A stretch of 54,009 nt of DNA from Lachnospiraceae bacterium. Lineage in GTDB: Bacteria > Bacillota > Clostridia > Lachnospirales > Lachnospiraceae. Position 1 is the stretch's first letter. Each line of letters starts with the position of its first letter. The notes under the pieces are model-generated. The model ran no database searches and had not been told where the DNA came from. It was given only the letters and a program-made list of their open reading frames with translations. The stretch is from contig JAEEVK010000010.1 of the NCBI GenBank assembly GCA_016287095.1, positions 1 to 54,009 of the forward strand, given 5' to 3'. Shown piece after piece: positions 33,065 through 42,870 of the stretch. A program made the translations under genes and the position numbers.

Positions 33065-33592
33065 ATGGAAATCTGGGATTTATATGACAGAGATGATAAT
33101 AAGACAGGAAAGACTTGGGAGAGACGCCCGGGAAATGTAAACGGGATACCTGACGGGCTGTATCATATGGTTTGCGACATATTGGTTCAGCATGTGGACG
33201 GTACATTTCTTTTGACCAAAAGACATCCAAATAAGGACGTATATCCGGGATACTGGGAAGCCAGTGCAGGCGGTTCGGCTTTGGCAGGGGAGTCACCTTT
33301 AGAGTGTGCAAAGCGGGAGTTATTTGAAGAGACCGGTATAAAGGCTGAAGAAAAGGATTTCCGGTTTATCAGTCATACTCACAGGGATACCAGCCACAGT
33401 ATGTTTTATTCATATGTGGTAGTGACGGACTGTGAGAAGGACTCGGTAGTACTGCAGGAAAGTGAAACAGTGGATTATAAATGGGTTGACAAGAAAGGAC
33501 TGTTTGAATATGTGGATTCCGATCTGGCAATAAAAACCCATAATGACAGGTATAAGGAATTTTTTGAAAAACTGGGATATGTAAAAACTTGA
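33065..33592 (+). CDS. Nudix hydrolase (YfcD/IDI-like)
   Basis: A 175-residue protein with a complete Nudix box at about residues 73-97 (GSALAGESPLECAKRELFEE, then TGI). The fold and the opening MEIWDLYDRDDNKTGK resemble the YfcD/isopentenyl-diphosphate-isomerase-like Nudix group. The substrate is unknown; nucleotide-sugar or NAD-linked pyrophosphates are conceivable. AAGGAGACC precedes ATG 33065. The next gene follows after 23 bp, so it heads a five-gene plus-strand set ending with the TIR protein. Confidence 0.88.
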   Translation: MEIWDLYDRDDNKTGKTWERRPGNVNGIPDGLYHMVCDILVQHVDGTFLLTKRHPNKDVYPGYWEASAGGSALAGESPLECAKRELFEETGIKAEEKDFRFISHTHRDTSHSMFYSYVVVTDCEKDSVVLQESETVDYKWVDKKGLFEYVDSDLAIKTHNDRYKEFFEKLGYVKT

Positions 33593-33615
33593 GATAAAAT
33601 AAAAGGAGAAGAGTT

Positions 33616-36084
33616 ATGGAACGTATTAAAATTGATGAGAAGTGGACATTCCGCAGGGGCTTTTGTGACAGCTTAGGTATGCTAAAGGCGGATCCCGGGA
33701 TAGAGGTAAATCTCCCGCATGACGGTATGATAGGTACAGCGGTTTCGGCAGATGCCCCCGCTAAGATGGATATGGGATATTTTACAGGGGGACTGTCAAA
33801 TTACACTAAATATGTAAATATCCCAAAGGAATGGGAGAATGAAAGCATAGGACTCCGTTTTGACGGTGCTATGATGAATGTTACGGTTGATGTAAACGGA
33901 TTTATGGCCGGACGTCAGCATTATGGGTATGCACCCTTTTATGTTGATCTGACAGATCTGGTTACATTTGGAAAGGAAAACCGTATAACCATAAATGTGA
34001 ATATGAGCATGCAGCCAAATTCCCGCTGGTACACAGGTTCGGGTTTGTACCGAGGAGTGGAGCTTGTACATGGACCGAAGGTACATGTAGCTAATGACGG
34101 GATATTTGTGTACACTAAGGAAGTGGCTGACGGATATGCCTTTCTTGAAGCACAGGTGGATGTTCAAAATGAAACTGCGGAGAAGAGACTTACAGAGGTG
34201 GAGTTAGTTCTGGTTCAGGATGAGAAACAGGTTGCTGCCTCTGCAAAGAAAGTAATCTGGGTTGATGCCCGCAGTACAGGTACAGCCAGGATCGCATTTT
34301 CTGTTAAGGATCCGTTGATCTGGGATGTGGATGATCCGAATCTGTATACGGTAAAAGCCACTGTTAAAAACCTCGGAGTTTATCGCACGCACTTTGTGGC
34401 TGATCCGGAAGAAAACTGTACCGCGGATGAGGCGTGTATACTTTTCGGTATTAAGACAGTGACTGCGGATGCTGTTCGAGGCTTGCGGATAAATGGAAAA
34501 TCGGTAAAGCTGAAGGGAGGATGTCTCCATCACGATAATGGTCTGATGGGATCTGTATCCCTGTATGAAAGCGAGGCCCGTAAGATAAAGAAACTTAAAG
34601 AGATCGGATTTAATGCGATCCGTACTACTCATAATCCGCCTTCATCAGCTTTGATCGAGGCTTGCGACAGGCTCGGTATGTATGTGTTTGATGAGGCCTT
34701 TGACGCATGGGGTATGGCTAAGAGAAGCGGTGATTACAGCCAGTTTTTTGATGCAGACTGGGAAAAAGATCTGACTGCGTTTGTGCGCAGAGACAGGACA
34801 CACCCCAGTGTTGTAATATGGTCCATAGGTAATGAAATACCTGAGCGTGGGGGCCTTAATGACGGATATGCACTGGCATTAAAATTGGCCGAAAAGGTAA
34901 GAAGTCTGGATGGTACAAGACCTGTAAGTAACGGAATTTGCTCATTCTGGAGCGGTCTGGATGATGAACTGGCTGAAGGACTGAGCTGGTTCCAGAATTC
35001 CATAGACGGTGGTAAATCAAAAGATTTCTGGGAAAAGGGAACGGAGCCTTTTACAAATGGGTTGGATATCGTAGGCTATAACTATATGGAAGACTTTTAT
35101 GAAAGGGATCATGAGCTGTTTCCTGACAGAGTAATATTGGGCTCCGAGAATTTTCCTAAAGAGATTGGTTTCAGATGGCCTCTTGTGGAAAAGCATCCCT
35201 ATGTCATCGGAGATTTTACTTGGACGGCATGGGACTATATAGGAGAAGCAGGGCTTGGAAAATCAGTATATTTAGATCCTGATGATCCTTTCTTAAAAAA
35301 AGGTCCGTATGCTCTGATGCCTCAGGAGTCATCGCCGTTTCCCTGGAGAACTGCGAACGATGCTGACTTTGATATTACAGGAACAAAGCGGCCTCAGGGA
35401 GCATACAGGAGTGTAGTGTGGGGCAGCAGTGCGACTCATCTTTATACTGTACATCCTAAGAACTTCGGTAAAGAGGAATTGATCGGTCCTTGGGGATTTA
35501 CTGATGTACTGTCATGTTGGAACTATGCTGATTACGAAGGAAAACCTATAGAGCTTGTAGTATTTTCAAATGCACAGGAAGTAGAAATATTGATAAACGG
35601 AGAATCTGCTGGTCGTAAAAAGGTATCTTCGGAAAGGCCCTTGCCAAACAGTGTACGGTTTGAGGCTGTATATAAGCCCGGAAAAGTAGAGGCAATAAGC
35701 TATACAGACGGAAAAGAAGTAAGCCGCGACGTACTGGAAACAACCGGTGAGCCTGTGGGACTTCGCCTGAAGCCTGAGAAACAAATCCTACAGGCAGATG
35801 GGCATGATGTACTTTATGTATGGATAGAGGCAGTAGATAGTGATGGACATGTCGTACCGGATGCAGCTGTGCCGGTAAGCGTGAAGGTTGAAGGCAGCGG
35901 GACTCTGGCAGGCCTTGGTACAGGCAATCCGATAACCGATGAGAATTATACAGATAACGAGACGGTTACTTACCATGGCAGGGCACTTGCTATTATCCGC
36001 TCTGGGTACGAAAAAGGCGAGACTGCTATATCTGTCGCAGCTGTAGGATTGGCAGGGGACAGTGTTAAGATAAAAATAGTTTAA
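33616..36084 (+). CDS. glycoside hydrolase family 2 beta-galactosidase-like enzyme
   Basis: An 822-residue GH2 enzyme without signal peptide, probably cytoplasmic. The order is sugar-binding jelly-roll, immunoglobulin-like domain, then TIM barrel. The catalytic acid/base lies in VVIWSIGNEIPE (about residue 409) and the nucleophile in ILGSENFPKE (about residue 511). The C-terminal part carries Ig-like extensions (residues about 640-820, including GHDVLYVWIEAVDSDGHVV). It hydrolyses beta-galactosides or related glycosides; exact specificity not readable. AAAGGAGAAG precedes ATG 33616. In the same set as Nudix, IMPase-like, AKR and TIR genes. Confidence 0.92.
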   Translation: MERIKIDEKWTFRRGFCDSLGMLKADPGIEVNLPHDGMIGTAVSADAPAKMDMGYFTGGLSNYTKYVNIPKEWENESIGLRFDGAMMNVTVDVNGFMAGRQHYGYAPFYVDLTDLVTFGKENRITINVNMSMQPNSRWYTGSGLYRGVELVHGPKVHVANDGIFVYTKEVADGYAFLEAQVDVQNETAEKRLTEVELVLVQDEKQVAASAKKVIWVDARSTGTARIAFSVKDPLIWDVDDPNLYTVKATVKNLGVYRTHFVADPEENCTADEACILFGIKTVTADAVRGLRINGKSVKLKGGCLHHDNGLMGSVSLYESEARKIKKLKEIGFNAIRTTHNPPSSALIEACDRLGMYVFDEAFDAWGMAKRSGDYSQFFDADWEKDLTAFVRRDRTHPSVVIWSIGNEIPERGGLNDGYALALKLAEKVRSLDGTRPVSNGICSFWSGLDDELAEGLSWFQNSIDGGKSKDFWEKGTEPFTNGLDIVGYNYMEDFYERDHELFPDRVILGSENFPKEIGFRWPLVEKHPYVIGDFTWTAWDYIGEAGLGKSVYLDPDDPFLKKGPYALMPQESSPFPWRTANDADFDITGTKRPQGAYRSVVWGSSATHLYTVHPKNFGKEELIGPWGFTDVLSCWNYADYEGKPIELVVFSNAQEVEILINGESAGRKKVSSERPLPNSVRFEAVYKPGKVEAISYTDGKEVSRDVLETTGEPVGLRLKPEKQILQADGHDVLYVWIEAVDSDGHVVPDAAVPVSVKVEGSGTLAGLGTGNPITDENYTDNETVTYHGRALAIIRSGYEKGETAISVAAVGLAGDSVKIKIV

Positions 36085-36119
36085 TCGATCAGAGTTACGG
36101 TTAGATGAGAGGGGATATT

Positions 36120-36890
36120 ATGCTCATAGATGATATTATTCGGATAGCTAAAGAAGCAGGGAACATAATGGTGACTGCGGTTCGTCCCAAGATTATGGAA
36201 AAATCCGGACATGCAAATTTCTGTACTGAGACCGATGAGAAGATACAGGCATTTCTTTTCGGAGAACTGGGAAAGGTACTGCCGGAAGCAGCATTTCTGG
36301 GTGAAGAGGACGGTCAGGATGTATTTTCCGAGAAAATGGAAAGTGGTTACTGCTTCGTAATAGACCCGATTGACGGAACATCGAACTTCATATATGGGTA
36401 TCGTCCATCTGTTATATCGATAGCTCTTCTCAAGGATGGAAATCCATATATGGCAGTGGTTTATAACCCATATGATGATATTGTATTGTCTGCAAAAGCG
36501 GGTGAAGGTGCTTATGCTAATGGAGAACGGATAATGTCCTCCGAGGCTCCGTTATCAGATTCGTTGGCAGTTTTTGGTACAGCACCTTATTATGCGGGCT
36601 TGCAGGAGCGCACATTTGAAATAGCGAAGAAGCTTCTGCCACAGTGCGTTGATTTACGTAGATCCGGTACTGCGGCATGGGATATGTGCTGCGTGGCAAT
36701 GGGGCATTGCAGCCTGTATTTCGAACTTCGGATCCAGCTGTGGGATTATGCTGCAGCCGCATTGATAGCTCAGGAAGCCGGATGTATAGTTACGGATATC
36801 GAAGGCAGACCGTTATCCTATAAAGGACCAACCTCTGCATTGTGCAGGGCACAAGGGATAAAAGAAATCCCGGAGTGTTTTCACGGATGA
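36120..36890 (+). CDS. inositol-monophosphatase-family phosphatase
   Basis: A 256-residue Mg-dependent phosphatase of the IMPase/FBPase/CysQ superfamily. Metal-site blocks are LGEEDG (about 62), DPIDGTSNF (about 82) and WDYAAAALIAQEAGC (about 208). Substrates in this family include inositol phosphate, fructose bisphosphate and PAP; none can be chosen. ATG 36120 follows GAGAGGGG; an upstream in-frame ATG at 36105 would contain this site in its coding part and is rejected. Sits 35 bp after the GH2 gene. Confidence 0.9.
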   Translation: MLIDDIIRIAKEAGNIMVTAVRPKIMEKSGHANFCTETDEKIQAFLFGELGKVLPEAAFLGEEDGQDVFSEKMESGYCFVIDPIDGTSNFIYGYRPSVISIALLKDGNPYMAVVYNPYDDIVLSAKAGEGAYANGERIMSSEAPLSDSLAVFGTAPYYAGLQERTFEIAKKLLPQCVDLRRSGTAAWDMCCVAMGHCSLYFELRIQLWDYAAAALIAQEAGCIVTDIEGRPLSYKGPTSALCRAQGIKEIPECFHG

Positions 36891-36920
36891 GATAAGGTAT
36901 TTTTGAAAAGGAGTAGGAGT

Positions 36921-37952
36921 ATGAGACAGATAACATTAGGAACTACAGGCATCACCGTTCCTCAGAACGGTTTCGGAGCTCTGCCGGTGCAACGTTGCGA
37001 TGTGGATACGGGTGTAAAGATCCTGATTCGTGCATACGAGGGTGGGATGACATATTTTGATACGGCAAGAGCCTATTCAGATAGTGAGTATAAGATAAGC
37101 AAGGCATTTAATACAAAGGAAGCACGTTCAAAGATTTATATTGCCACCAAAACTCAGGCAAAAACGCCTGAGGCTTTCTGGAAAGATCTGGAGACTTCTT
37201 TGACGACTCTTGGTACGGACTATATAGATGTGTATCAGTTCCATATGGCAGGACAAGTATATGCTCCCGGAGATGGTACGGGCATGTACGAATGTATGCA
37301 GGAAGCAAAAGCCAAAGGGATGATCCGTCATATAGGCATTACTGCTCACAAAATAGGAGTGGCAAAAGAGGCGGCAGAGAGCGGGCTGTATGAGACCTTG
37401 CAGTTTCCGTTTTCATATCTGTCGGGAAAGCAGGAATTGGAACTTGTAGAAATCTGTAGGAAAAATAATGTAGGTTTTATAGCCATGAAGGGATTGGCAG
37501 GAGGTCTGATAAACAGGTCGGATGCCGCTATGGCATATATGACTCAGTTTGACAACGTACTTCCCATATGGGGAATACAAAGAGAGAGCGAGCTGGAGGA
37601 GTGGCTGTCATATATGGAAAATACTCCTGCTATGACAGAAGAAATTACGGAGTTTATAAAACGAGAGCAGGACGAGCTGGCAGGTGAGTTCTGTAGGGGC
37701 TGTGGGTACTGTATGCCATGTCCTATGGGTATTACAATAAACCAATGTGCCCGTATTTCCCTGATGCTTCGCCGTGCACCGTCTGCGGGATGGCTGTCGG
37801 AGCACTGGCAGAATGAGATGAAGAAAATCGAGACCTGTATCAATTGCAGACAGTGTGTTTCAAAGTGTCCGTACGAGCTCAATACTCCGGAGTTGCTGAA
37901 GAAGAATTACGAGGATTACAAGAAAGTTCTGGCCGGGGAAGTAACAGTATAA
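36921..37952 (+). CDS. aldo/keto reductase with two C-terminal 4Fe-4S motifs
   Basis: A 343-residue protein. The barrel has the usual AKR active-site pattern (YFDTARAY, KIYIATKT, YQFHMAG). The C-terminal part has CRGCGYCMPCPMG (about 258) and CINCRQCVSKCPY (about 306), two four-cysteine clusters for 4Fe-4S ferredoxin-like centres. Anaerobes use this fusion for electron-linked reductions with unknown substrates. AAAAGGAG precedes ATG 36921. The next gene follows in 18 bp. Confidence 0.9.
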   Translation: MRQITLGTTGITVPQNGFGALPVQRCDVDTGVKILIRAYEGGMTYFDTARAYSDSEYKISKAFNTKEARSKIYIATKTQAKTPEAFWKDLETSLTTLGTDYIDVYQFHMAGQVYAPGDGTGMYECMQEAKAKGMIRHIGITAHKIGVAKEAAESGLYETLQFPFSYLSGKQELELVEICRKNNVGFIAMKGLAGGLINRSDAAMAYMTQFDNVLPIWGIQRESELEEWLSYMENTPAMTEEITEFIKREQDELAGEFCRGCGYCMPCPMGITINQCARISLMLRRAPSAGWLSEHWQNEMKKIETCINCRQCVSKCPYELNTPELLKKNYEDYKKVLAGEVTV

Positions 37953-37970
37953 AAAGGCAAGGAGAAATGT

Positions 37971-39014
37971 ATGGCAAGGATAATCGGGGAGATACCGGAA
38001 CACATATCACATGCGGAAGACATCATGTACCATTTTGTCAGGGCTGAACTGCCGGATTATATTTCAGTGTCCATGTTCCCGGATATTCCTGCGGAAGATG
38101 ACAGTCAGAAACTGGAATTTGACATGCTTCTGTTTGTTCCGCATATGGGCGTATTTATTTTGGAGATTCGGGATGTTGTGGGATTCATGTATCAGGCTGG
38201 TATATATTTATACATGACGAAAGCAGGAAAGTCTATCGTGATGGATGGGGAAAGAAGGGCGAGACGGCTGCAAAGGCAGGGATTTGTCCTTCGCGACTAC
38301 CTGAAGAAAAAGTTCAATATTGCACCGCTTATATACGAGTTTGAATGTTTTCCGTATATTTCCATGAGGGGATTGGAAAACTCGAATTATCCGGCTGATT
38401 TTGACCCAAGCCATGTAATTATGTCAGATGATCTGCACAGCGGCCTGCATTTTTTGCATAAGCTTATTGGGATCACCATTATGGAGCAGCAACAAAAGGG
38501 GCTTGCGGCCTTTGAAGACCTTTCAGATAAGGATGCGCATGACATTTTGTATTTTTGGAAGACTGGTTTGTTAGACATACCTCGTCCTGAGAGGCCACCT
38601 TTGGTTTTTTTGAGTTACAACAGGAACAATAACGAGATATCAAAAGAGATACAGACCGTTTTAGAAGATAGAGGTATCTTTGTCTGGCGTGCACCGAAGG
38701 ACGTACCACTGGGGGAATATTATCTGCCGAGTGAAATGAAAGCCATAGAGGAATGTGATGTGTTTTTAATTCTGCTTTCCATTCCGGCTCAGAATAGTGA
38801 GGAAGTAAAAAAGGAATTTCAAAAGGCGCTGGAAATCAAAAAGCCTATACTGCCTGTCTGGGTGGAAGACGTTGCTGAGACTGAGATCGCAGAGTATTAC
38901 AAGGAAAATCTGACAGAATATCAATACCGTGTCATGACCAAAATAGATATCAATGTGATCAATGAAATCGTTGCGACAGTTAAGAAGATTAAGAGGGAAG
39001 ATAACACCACATGA
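37971..39014 (+). CDS. NERD-like / TIR-domain fusion protein
   Basis: A 347-residue protein. The N-terminal 150 residues resemble a NERD (nuclease-related) domain: LEFDMLLFVPHMGVFILEIRD near residues 46-66, but the last motif reads EIR instead of the usual EVK, so nuclease activity is uncertain. The C-terminal part is a TIR domain starting at about 210 (PLVFLSYNRNNN) with SSIxxxx-type helices and VKKEFQKALEIKKPILPVWV near 278, in which an Glu (near residue 281) is placed where TIR NADases have the catalytic Glu. TIR proteins in bacteria act in defence by consuming NAD. The start follows AAGGAG. It ends a five-gene set starting next to an NAD salvage operon; a functional link is inferred. Confidence 0.8.
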   Translation: MARIIGEIPEHISHAEDIMYHFVRAELPDYISVSMFPDIPAEDDSQKLEFDMLLFVPHMGVFILEIRDVVGFMYQAGIYLYMTKAGKSIVMDGERRARRLQRQGFVLRDYLKKKFNIAPLIYEFECFPYISMRGLENSNYPADFDPSHVIMSDDLHSGLHFLHKLIGITIMEQQQKGLAAFEDLSDKDAHDILYFWKTGLLDIPRPERPPLVFLSYNRNNNEISKEIQTVLEDRGIFVWRAPKDVPLGEYYLPSEMKAIEECDVFLILLSIPAQNSEEVKKEFQKALEIKKPILPVWVEDVAETEIAEYYKENLTEYQYRVMTKIDINVINEIVATVKKIKREDNTT

Positions 39015-39058
39015 TGATGTAAGGAGATAAAAGTATCAAACATTGTAAAAATATTAGA

Positions 39059-39098
39059 GGCTCAGGTACTCAAAAATATCATTTGAAGTACCTGAGCC
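39059..39098. terminator. bidirectional terminator between convergent genes
   Basis: GGCTCAGGTACT (39059-39070) and AGTACCTGAGCC (39087-39098), a perfect 12-bp stem. It separates the TIR gene (plus) from the ABC operon (minus). Confidence 0.82.
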
Positions 39099-39104
39099 TT
39101 AAAA

Positions 39105-40706
39105 CTATTTCTGTTTCTTACACAGTGACAATACTTTCCTGTAGTTAAGCCCAGCCAGCAGACTGACAAAAGCAATCATTATCACAAGTACAAGATTTTG
39201 GTCCATAAATGTGCCCAGACCTACAGTAAACCCTATAAGGAGCATGCAGGCCAACATATTAGGGAAAAGATAAAGCGCGACAGCTGCTCCCTGTTTGATC
39301 ACTTCGATTTCATTTTCCCAGTCAAGGCGCATATGCTTTATGCCACAGACGCAGCCCCAAGTGGTTGAAAATGCACATAGCACAAATCCCAAAACTAAGG
39401 ACAGTAGCGTAGTGAGTATCGGCGCCTTTGCGGAAATGCTAAAGGTTACTATTGAAAATAATGTAACCGGGACTGTCAGATACAGGTTAAAAAGCATTTT
39501 CCCTTTGTAAAGGGTTTCTTTTTTTATGGGAAGGCTCTGTACTATCCAATAGTTCTTGCCTTCCAGAGATGGAGTAAATGCAGTCGTAGCAACCATCCCT
39601 GCAAAGAAATAGACAATGAACGGGATAGCGGGATACAGCATTTCTTTTGTGATAGGAGCATCCTGTGTAATTTTCGCAAGAATACTGTCCACATCGAAAA
39701 ACAGTATTGCTATACCGGCAGCCAGACAAAGCAGTTCACCTATCGGAGCATTTGTCATATATATGGTCGAGCCGGTCATTCTCTTAAATTCTTTAAATAC
39801 TATGGTGCCGAGAACGCTTCGCTGTTTGCAGGTGCTCTTGACCTTTTTCTTTGATGCGGCGTGAGACTTCAGTGCCGAGTTTATCTTGCGGTATGACCTT
39901 CCTACAGGTATGAAGATGATTTCAAAAAGGATTATTGTAATTCCGATAAGAAGCAAGATATCGGATATGTTGAAAGTTTTTACCGCATTGCTAAACCAGT
40001 TTGCCGGCGGATAGAATTTCTCTGCTGTTCCGGTTATGGAAGAAACGGATTTCATCACTTCCTCAGTTTTTTCATTTTTTATCATATCTTCAATGAAAAA
40101 TCTTGGGAGGAAGCAGGCAGCAGTAAACAACAGTACGAGAATTGTCTGAACAAGTGTCTTGTGCTTGAAGCCTGAGCCTATCTTTGTGATCAGGTACCCA
40201 AGGAATGATGCTATGAGCATCGGGATTATAGGCAGGAACAAAGACAGGGCTATCCATACAGGATACATAATCGGAGATGCTTCCGAGTATATGCCGTATA
40301 CTACCATGGTGGATAGTGAAACGGTCATTTGCCAGGGCAGACTTTTAACATACATATATAGGAATTTGCATCCGGCTACATCCTTTGCTTTAAAGGGAAG
40401 GGACATAAGCATGTCGTATTCCTTAAAGTTAAATAAATATCCGTTTGTCTTAAAAAGAGTAAAGAAAAATGATATAAGGGAGATAACCAGTGCGTTCATA
40501 GTCGGGATGGAGTCGGTGAGACCGAAATATCCAAACCCTATACTCTGGGCTATACAGTAGGCGACAAGCATCAGGTAAAGGAGTGCCATTCCGATGGTCG
40601 TGCCGATGATCCTGCCTTTTTTCTTTTTATCCTTACAGTATTTAAGTATATTTCTCTGGCTGGTGGAGAGAAGAAGTGCATTTAATAATATCGATTTTCT
40701 TTTCAT
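39105..40706 (-). CDS. ABC-2-type permease (large)
   Basis: A 533-residue membrane protein with about 10-12 hydrophobic segments, paired with the ABC ATPase upstream. It resembles the permease halves of YtrB/EcsB-type exporters. The hydrophilic middle (RMTGSTIYMTNAPIGELLC) is poorly characterised. Last gene of the minus-strand operon; ends at the terminator hairpin. Substrate not deducible. Confidence 0.85.
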   Translation of the reverse strand: MKRKSILLNALLLSTSQRNILKYCKDKKKKGRIIGTTIGMALLYLMLVAYCIAQSIGFGYFGLTDSIPTMNALVISLISFFFTLFKTNGYLFNFKEYDMLMSLPFKAKDVAGCKFLYMYVKSLPWQMTVSLSTMVVYGIYSEASPIMYPVWIALSLFLPIIPMLIASFLGYLITKIGSGFKHKTLVQTILVLLFTAACFLPRFFIEDMIKNEKTEEVMKSVSSITGTAEKFYPPANWFSNAVKTFNISDILLLIGITIILFEIIFIPVGRSYRKINSALKSHAASKKKVKSTCKQRSVLGTIVFKEFKRMTGSTIYMTNAPIGELLCLAAGIAILFFDVDSILAKITQDAPITKEMLYPAIPFIVYFFAGMVATTAFTPSLEGKNYWIVQSLPIKKETLYKGKMLFNLYLTVPVTLFSIVTFSISAKAPILTTLLSLVLGFVLCAFSTTWGCVCGIKHMRLDWENEIEVIKQGAAVALYLFPNMLACMLLIGFTVGLGTFMDQNLVLVIMIAFVSLLAGLNYRKVLSLCKKQK

Positions 40707-40739
40707 AGTCTATACCATGTTTAGTTAGTGTGTAAAATA

Positions 40740-41456
40740 TCAGGTTTCCAGGAATGCCTCTTCCAGAGATGCACCGTGTGTGAGTTCATCCATAGTACCG
40801 GAAGTGATAATTTTTCCATGTTTTATGATCGCTACTTTATTACATAGCTTTTCGGCCACATCCAGTACATGTGTTGAGAAGAAGATGGCGGTTCCTTTTT
40901 CGCAGAGTTCATGCATGATCTGTTTAAGTATGAAGGATGCCTTGGGATCCAGGCCTACGAAGGGTTCATCCATAACGATCAGCTTTGGCTCATGGATGAG
41001 AGCGGAGATGATAGCAAGCTTTTGCTTCATACCATGTGAATATGAGCTTATGAGATCTCCTAAAGCGTCCGTGATCTCAAGCCTTTCCGCATAATGATCT
41101 ATACGTTCTTTGCGGTCTTCTTTACTTATCTCAAAGACATCTGAGATAAAATCCAGGTACTGCATACCGGTCAGATTTTCGTACAGATCCGGATTATCCG
41201 GGATGTATGCGGTGATTTTCTTGCATTCGATGGGATCCTTCTTGACGGAATGTCCGTCTATAAGGATTTCTCCTTCCGTAAAATCCAGAACACCCACAAC
41301 TGCACGTATAGTAGTGGATTTTCCTGCTCCGTTGTGTCCGATGAAGCCGTAGATATCGCCGCTTTCTATGGTGAGTGTTACATTGTCGGCGGCTTTCTTA
41401 CCTTCACCGTAGGTTTTTGAGTAACCTTTGATCTCTAATATTGGTTTCTTTTCCAT
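40740..41456 (-). CDS. ABC transporter ATPase (YtrB-like)
   Basis: A 238-residue nucleotide-binding protein. Walker A GHNGAGKST, signature SYSHGMKQKL, Walker B LIVMDEPFVGLD. It pairs with the 533-residue permease 33 bp downstream. The family powers exporters of antibiotics or cell-envelope compounds, but the substrate is unknown. A ribosome site GGAGAA precedes ATG 41456. Confidence 0.92.
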   Translation of the reverse strand: MEKKPILEIKGYSKTYGEGKKAADNVTLTIESGDIYGFIGHNGAGKSTTIRAVVGVLDFTEGEILIDGHSVKKDPIECKKITAYIPDNPDLYENLTGMQYLDFISDVFEISKEDRKERIDHYAERLEITDALGDLISSYSHGMKQKLAIISALIHEPKLIVMDEPFVGLDPKASFILKQIMHELCEKGTAIFFSTHVLDVAEKLCNKVAIIKHGKIITSGTMDELTHGASLEEAFLET

Positions 41457-41467
41457 ATGTTGTTCTC

Positions 41468-42868
41468 CTATGATTGAAGTTGTTCATATACAATTTTGGT
41501 CTCTTCCGAAGTTGCAGCACTTACATAATATGTCATTTCAGCAGTCATCACTTTGATGTAGTTTCCTTCTTCAGGGTTCAGGAAGACCTTGCAAGAATTA
41601 CCGTTTACAGAAAAGTTTCCTTTGTATAGGTTGGATATACCAAAACCGGAAATCTTGGCAAGTTTGAGATTGTTAACATCTTCGCCCCATTCGATAGCAG
41701 TTATATCATTTATGTCTATTACATAATCATCGGATAACTGGTGGCAGATGAGTTTATTGTCTTCGAGCTTAAGTTTGATAGGAGTAGCTTCTGTCATCCC
41801 CACATATACTAGCGAACCAAGCGTAAACATGAATACGAGAACGATAAAAGCATATACCAGTTTACCAACGGGATGAGCAGCGTTTACGGTACCGCCGACA
41901 CCAACTCTTTTCTTTACGTTCAATCTTTTATTATTTGGATTGTAGTAGATGATACCACCAATCCAGTTGTCATCCTCGTCCTGAGTTACGGTCATTTCTT
42001 TTTCATATCTCTGCTCTATCTTTTTGTCTCTTAAGACATATATGAAAATCCCTATCATTATTATCAAGAAATAGATGATGGTAAAAATAAAAAACAATAA
42101 CTCTGAATACCATAATACTAAGAAAACAAATGTTGTTGCCAGCAGGATGGTGTTCAGCCAAAGGAATTTAACTGAAAAGTCCGAGAGATTCTTTTTCTTT
42201 GCTCTGTTATAATTGGCATTGATAGCGGAATCTGTCGAAATAACTTCATTTTTCAGGTTGTCCATCATATAGGCAACTCCGGATATAAGCAGCCCGACAG
42301 CCCAGAAGATGGCTGCAAGCCCTGTACCGAGAAAGTTACCTGCGAATGTAGATTTTACGTTAATAACCTTTAAATCTACTAAAAGAGCTGCAATAACTAT
42401 AAACAATCCTATGATGTTTGGAATTAAAAGGCTTGAAAACTTTATGGTATGGATGCTTCCTGCTGTATTGATGTCTGTATAGATTACCTTCTGTTCCTGA
42501 GAGAGTCCAAGAGTTCTTTTCAGGCTTTTCATTTCCTTGTTCCCCAGAAAGAAAGGGATGAAGATACCTATTAGTGAAGCATAGAATAATACCATCCACA
42601 GTGTGGTCTGAAGGATAAAACCGTGTAACAGAAGAAGCACTATGGAAAGAGCGAGACTTATATACAGAACTTTTTGGGCCTGACCACGGCGTTTGCTGTA
42701 TATCATGTCAATAGTTTTTTCCGTTTCTCCCTCTTTAAACTCTTTCTTCATGGTCAGCCCAAGGATCATTTTAGCTGATTTCCAGTTTTTGGGATACAGT
42801 ATGAAAAACATAATGAGGAGTGTTGGAATAAGGAGTATGCACATTACTATGCCAAAGATAAGTGACAT
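41468..42868 (-). CDS. multi-pass membrane protein with DUF5808 and PH-like C-terminal region
   Basis: A 466-residue protein with about eight transmembrane helices in three groups. After a DUF1648-like first half, the segment DDNWIGGIIYYNPNNKRLNV followed by KRVGVGGTVNAAHPVGK matches DUF5808. The C-terminal 90 residues look like a small beta-rich, PH-like domain. Proteins of this type occur beside GntR regulators and ABC exporters; role unknown. It starts 2 bp after the GntR stop codon. Confidence 0.82.
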   Translation of the reverse strand: MSLIFGIVMCILLIPTLLIMFFILYPKNWKSAKMILGLTMKKEFKEGETEKTIDMIYSKRRGQAQKVLYISLALSIVLLLLHGFILQTTLWMVLFYASLIGIFIPFFLGNKEMKSLKRTLGLSQEQKVIYTDINTAGSIHTIKFSSLLIPNIIGLFIVIAALLVDLKVINVKSTFAGNFLGTGLAAIFWAVGLLISGVAYMMDNLKNEVISTDSAINANYNRAKKKNLSDFSVKFLWLNTILLATTFVFLVLWYSELLFFIFTIIYFLIIMIGIFIYVLRDKKIEQRYEKEMTVTQDEDDNWIGGIIYYNPNNKRLNVKKRVGVGGTVNAAHPVGKLVYAFIVLVFMFTLGSLVYVGMTEATPIKLKLEDNKLICHQLSDDYVIDINDITAIEWGEDVNNLKLAKISGFGISNLYKGNFSVNGNSCKVFLNPEEGNYIKVMTAEMTYYVSAATSEETKIVYEQLQS

Positions 42869-42870
42869 GG

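Noticed and set aside
39021-39058. AAGGAG-like ribosome site after the TIR gene
   Set aside because: AAGGAG at 39021 is followed by no start codon at proper distance and then by the terminator; likely a remnant of a lost gene or chance.
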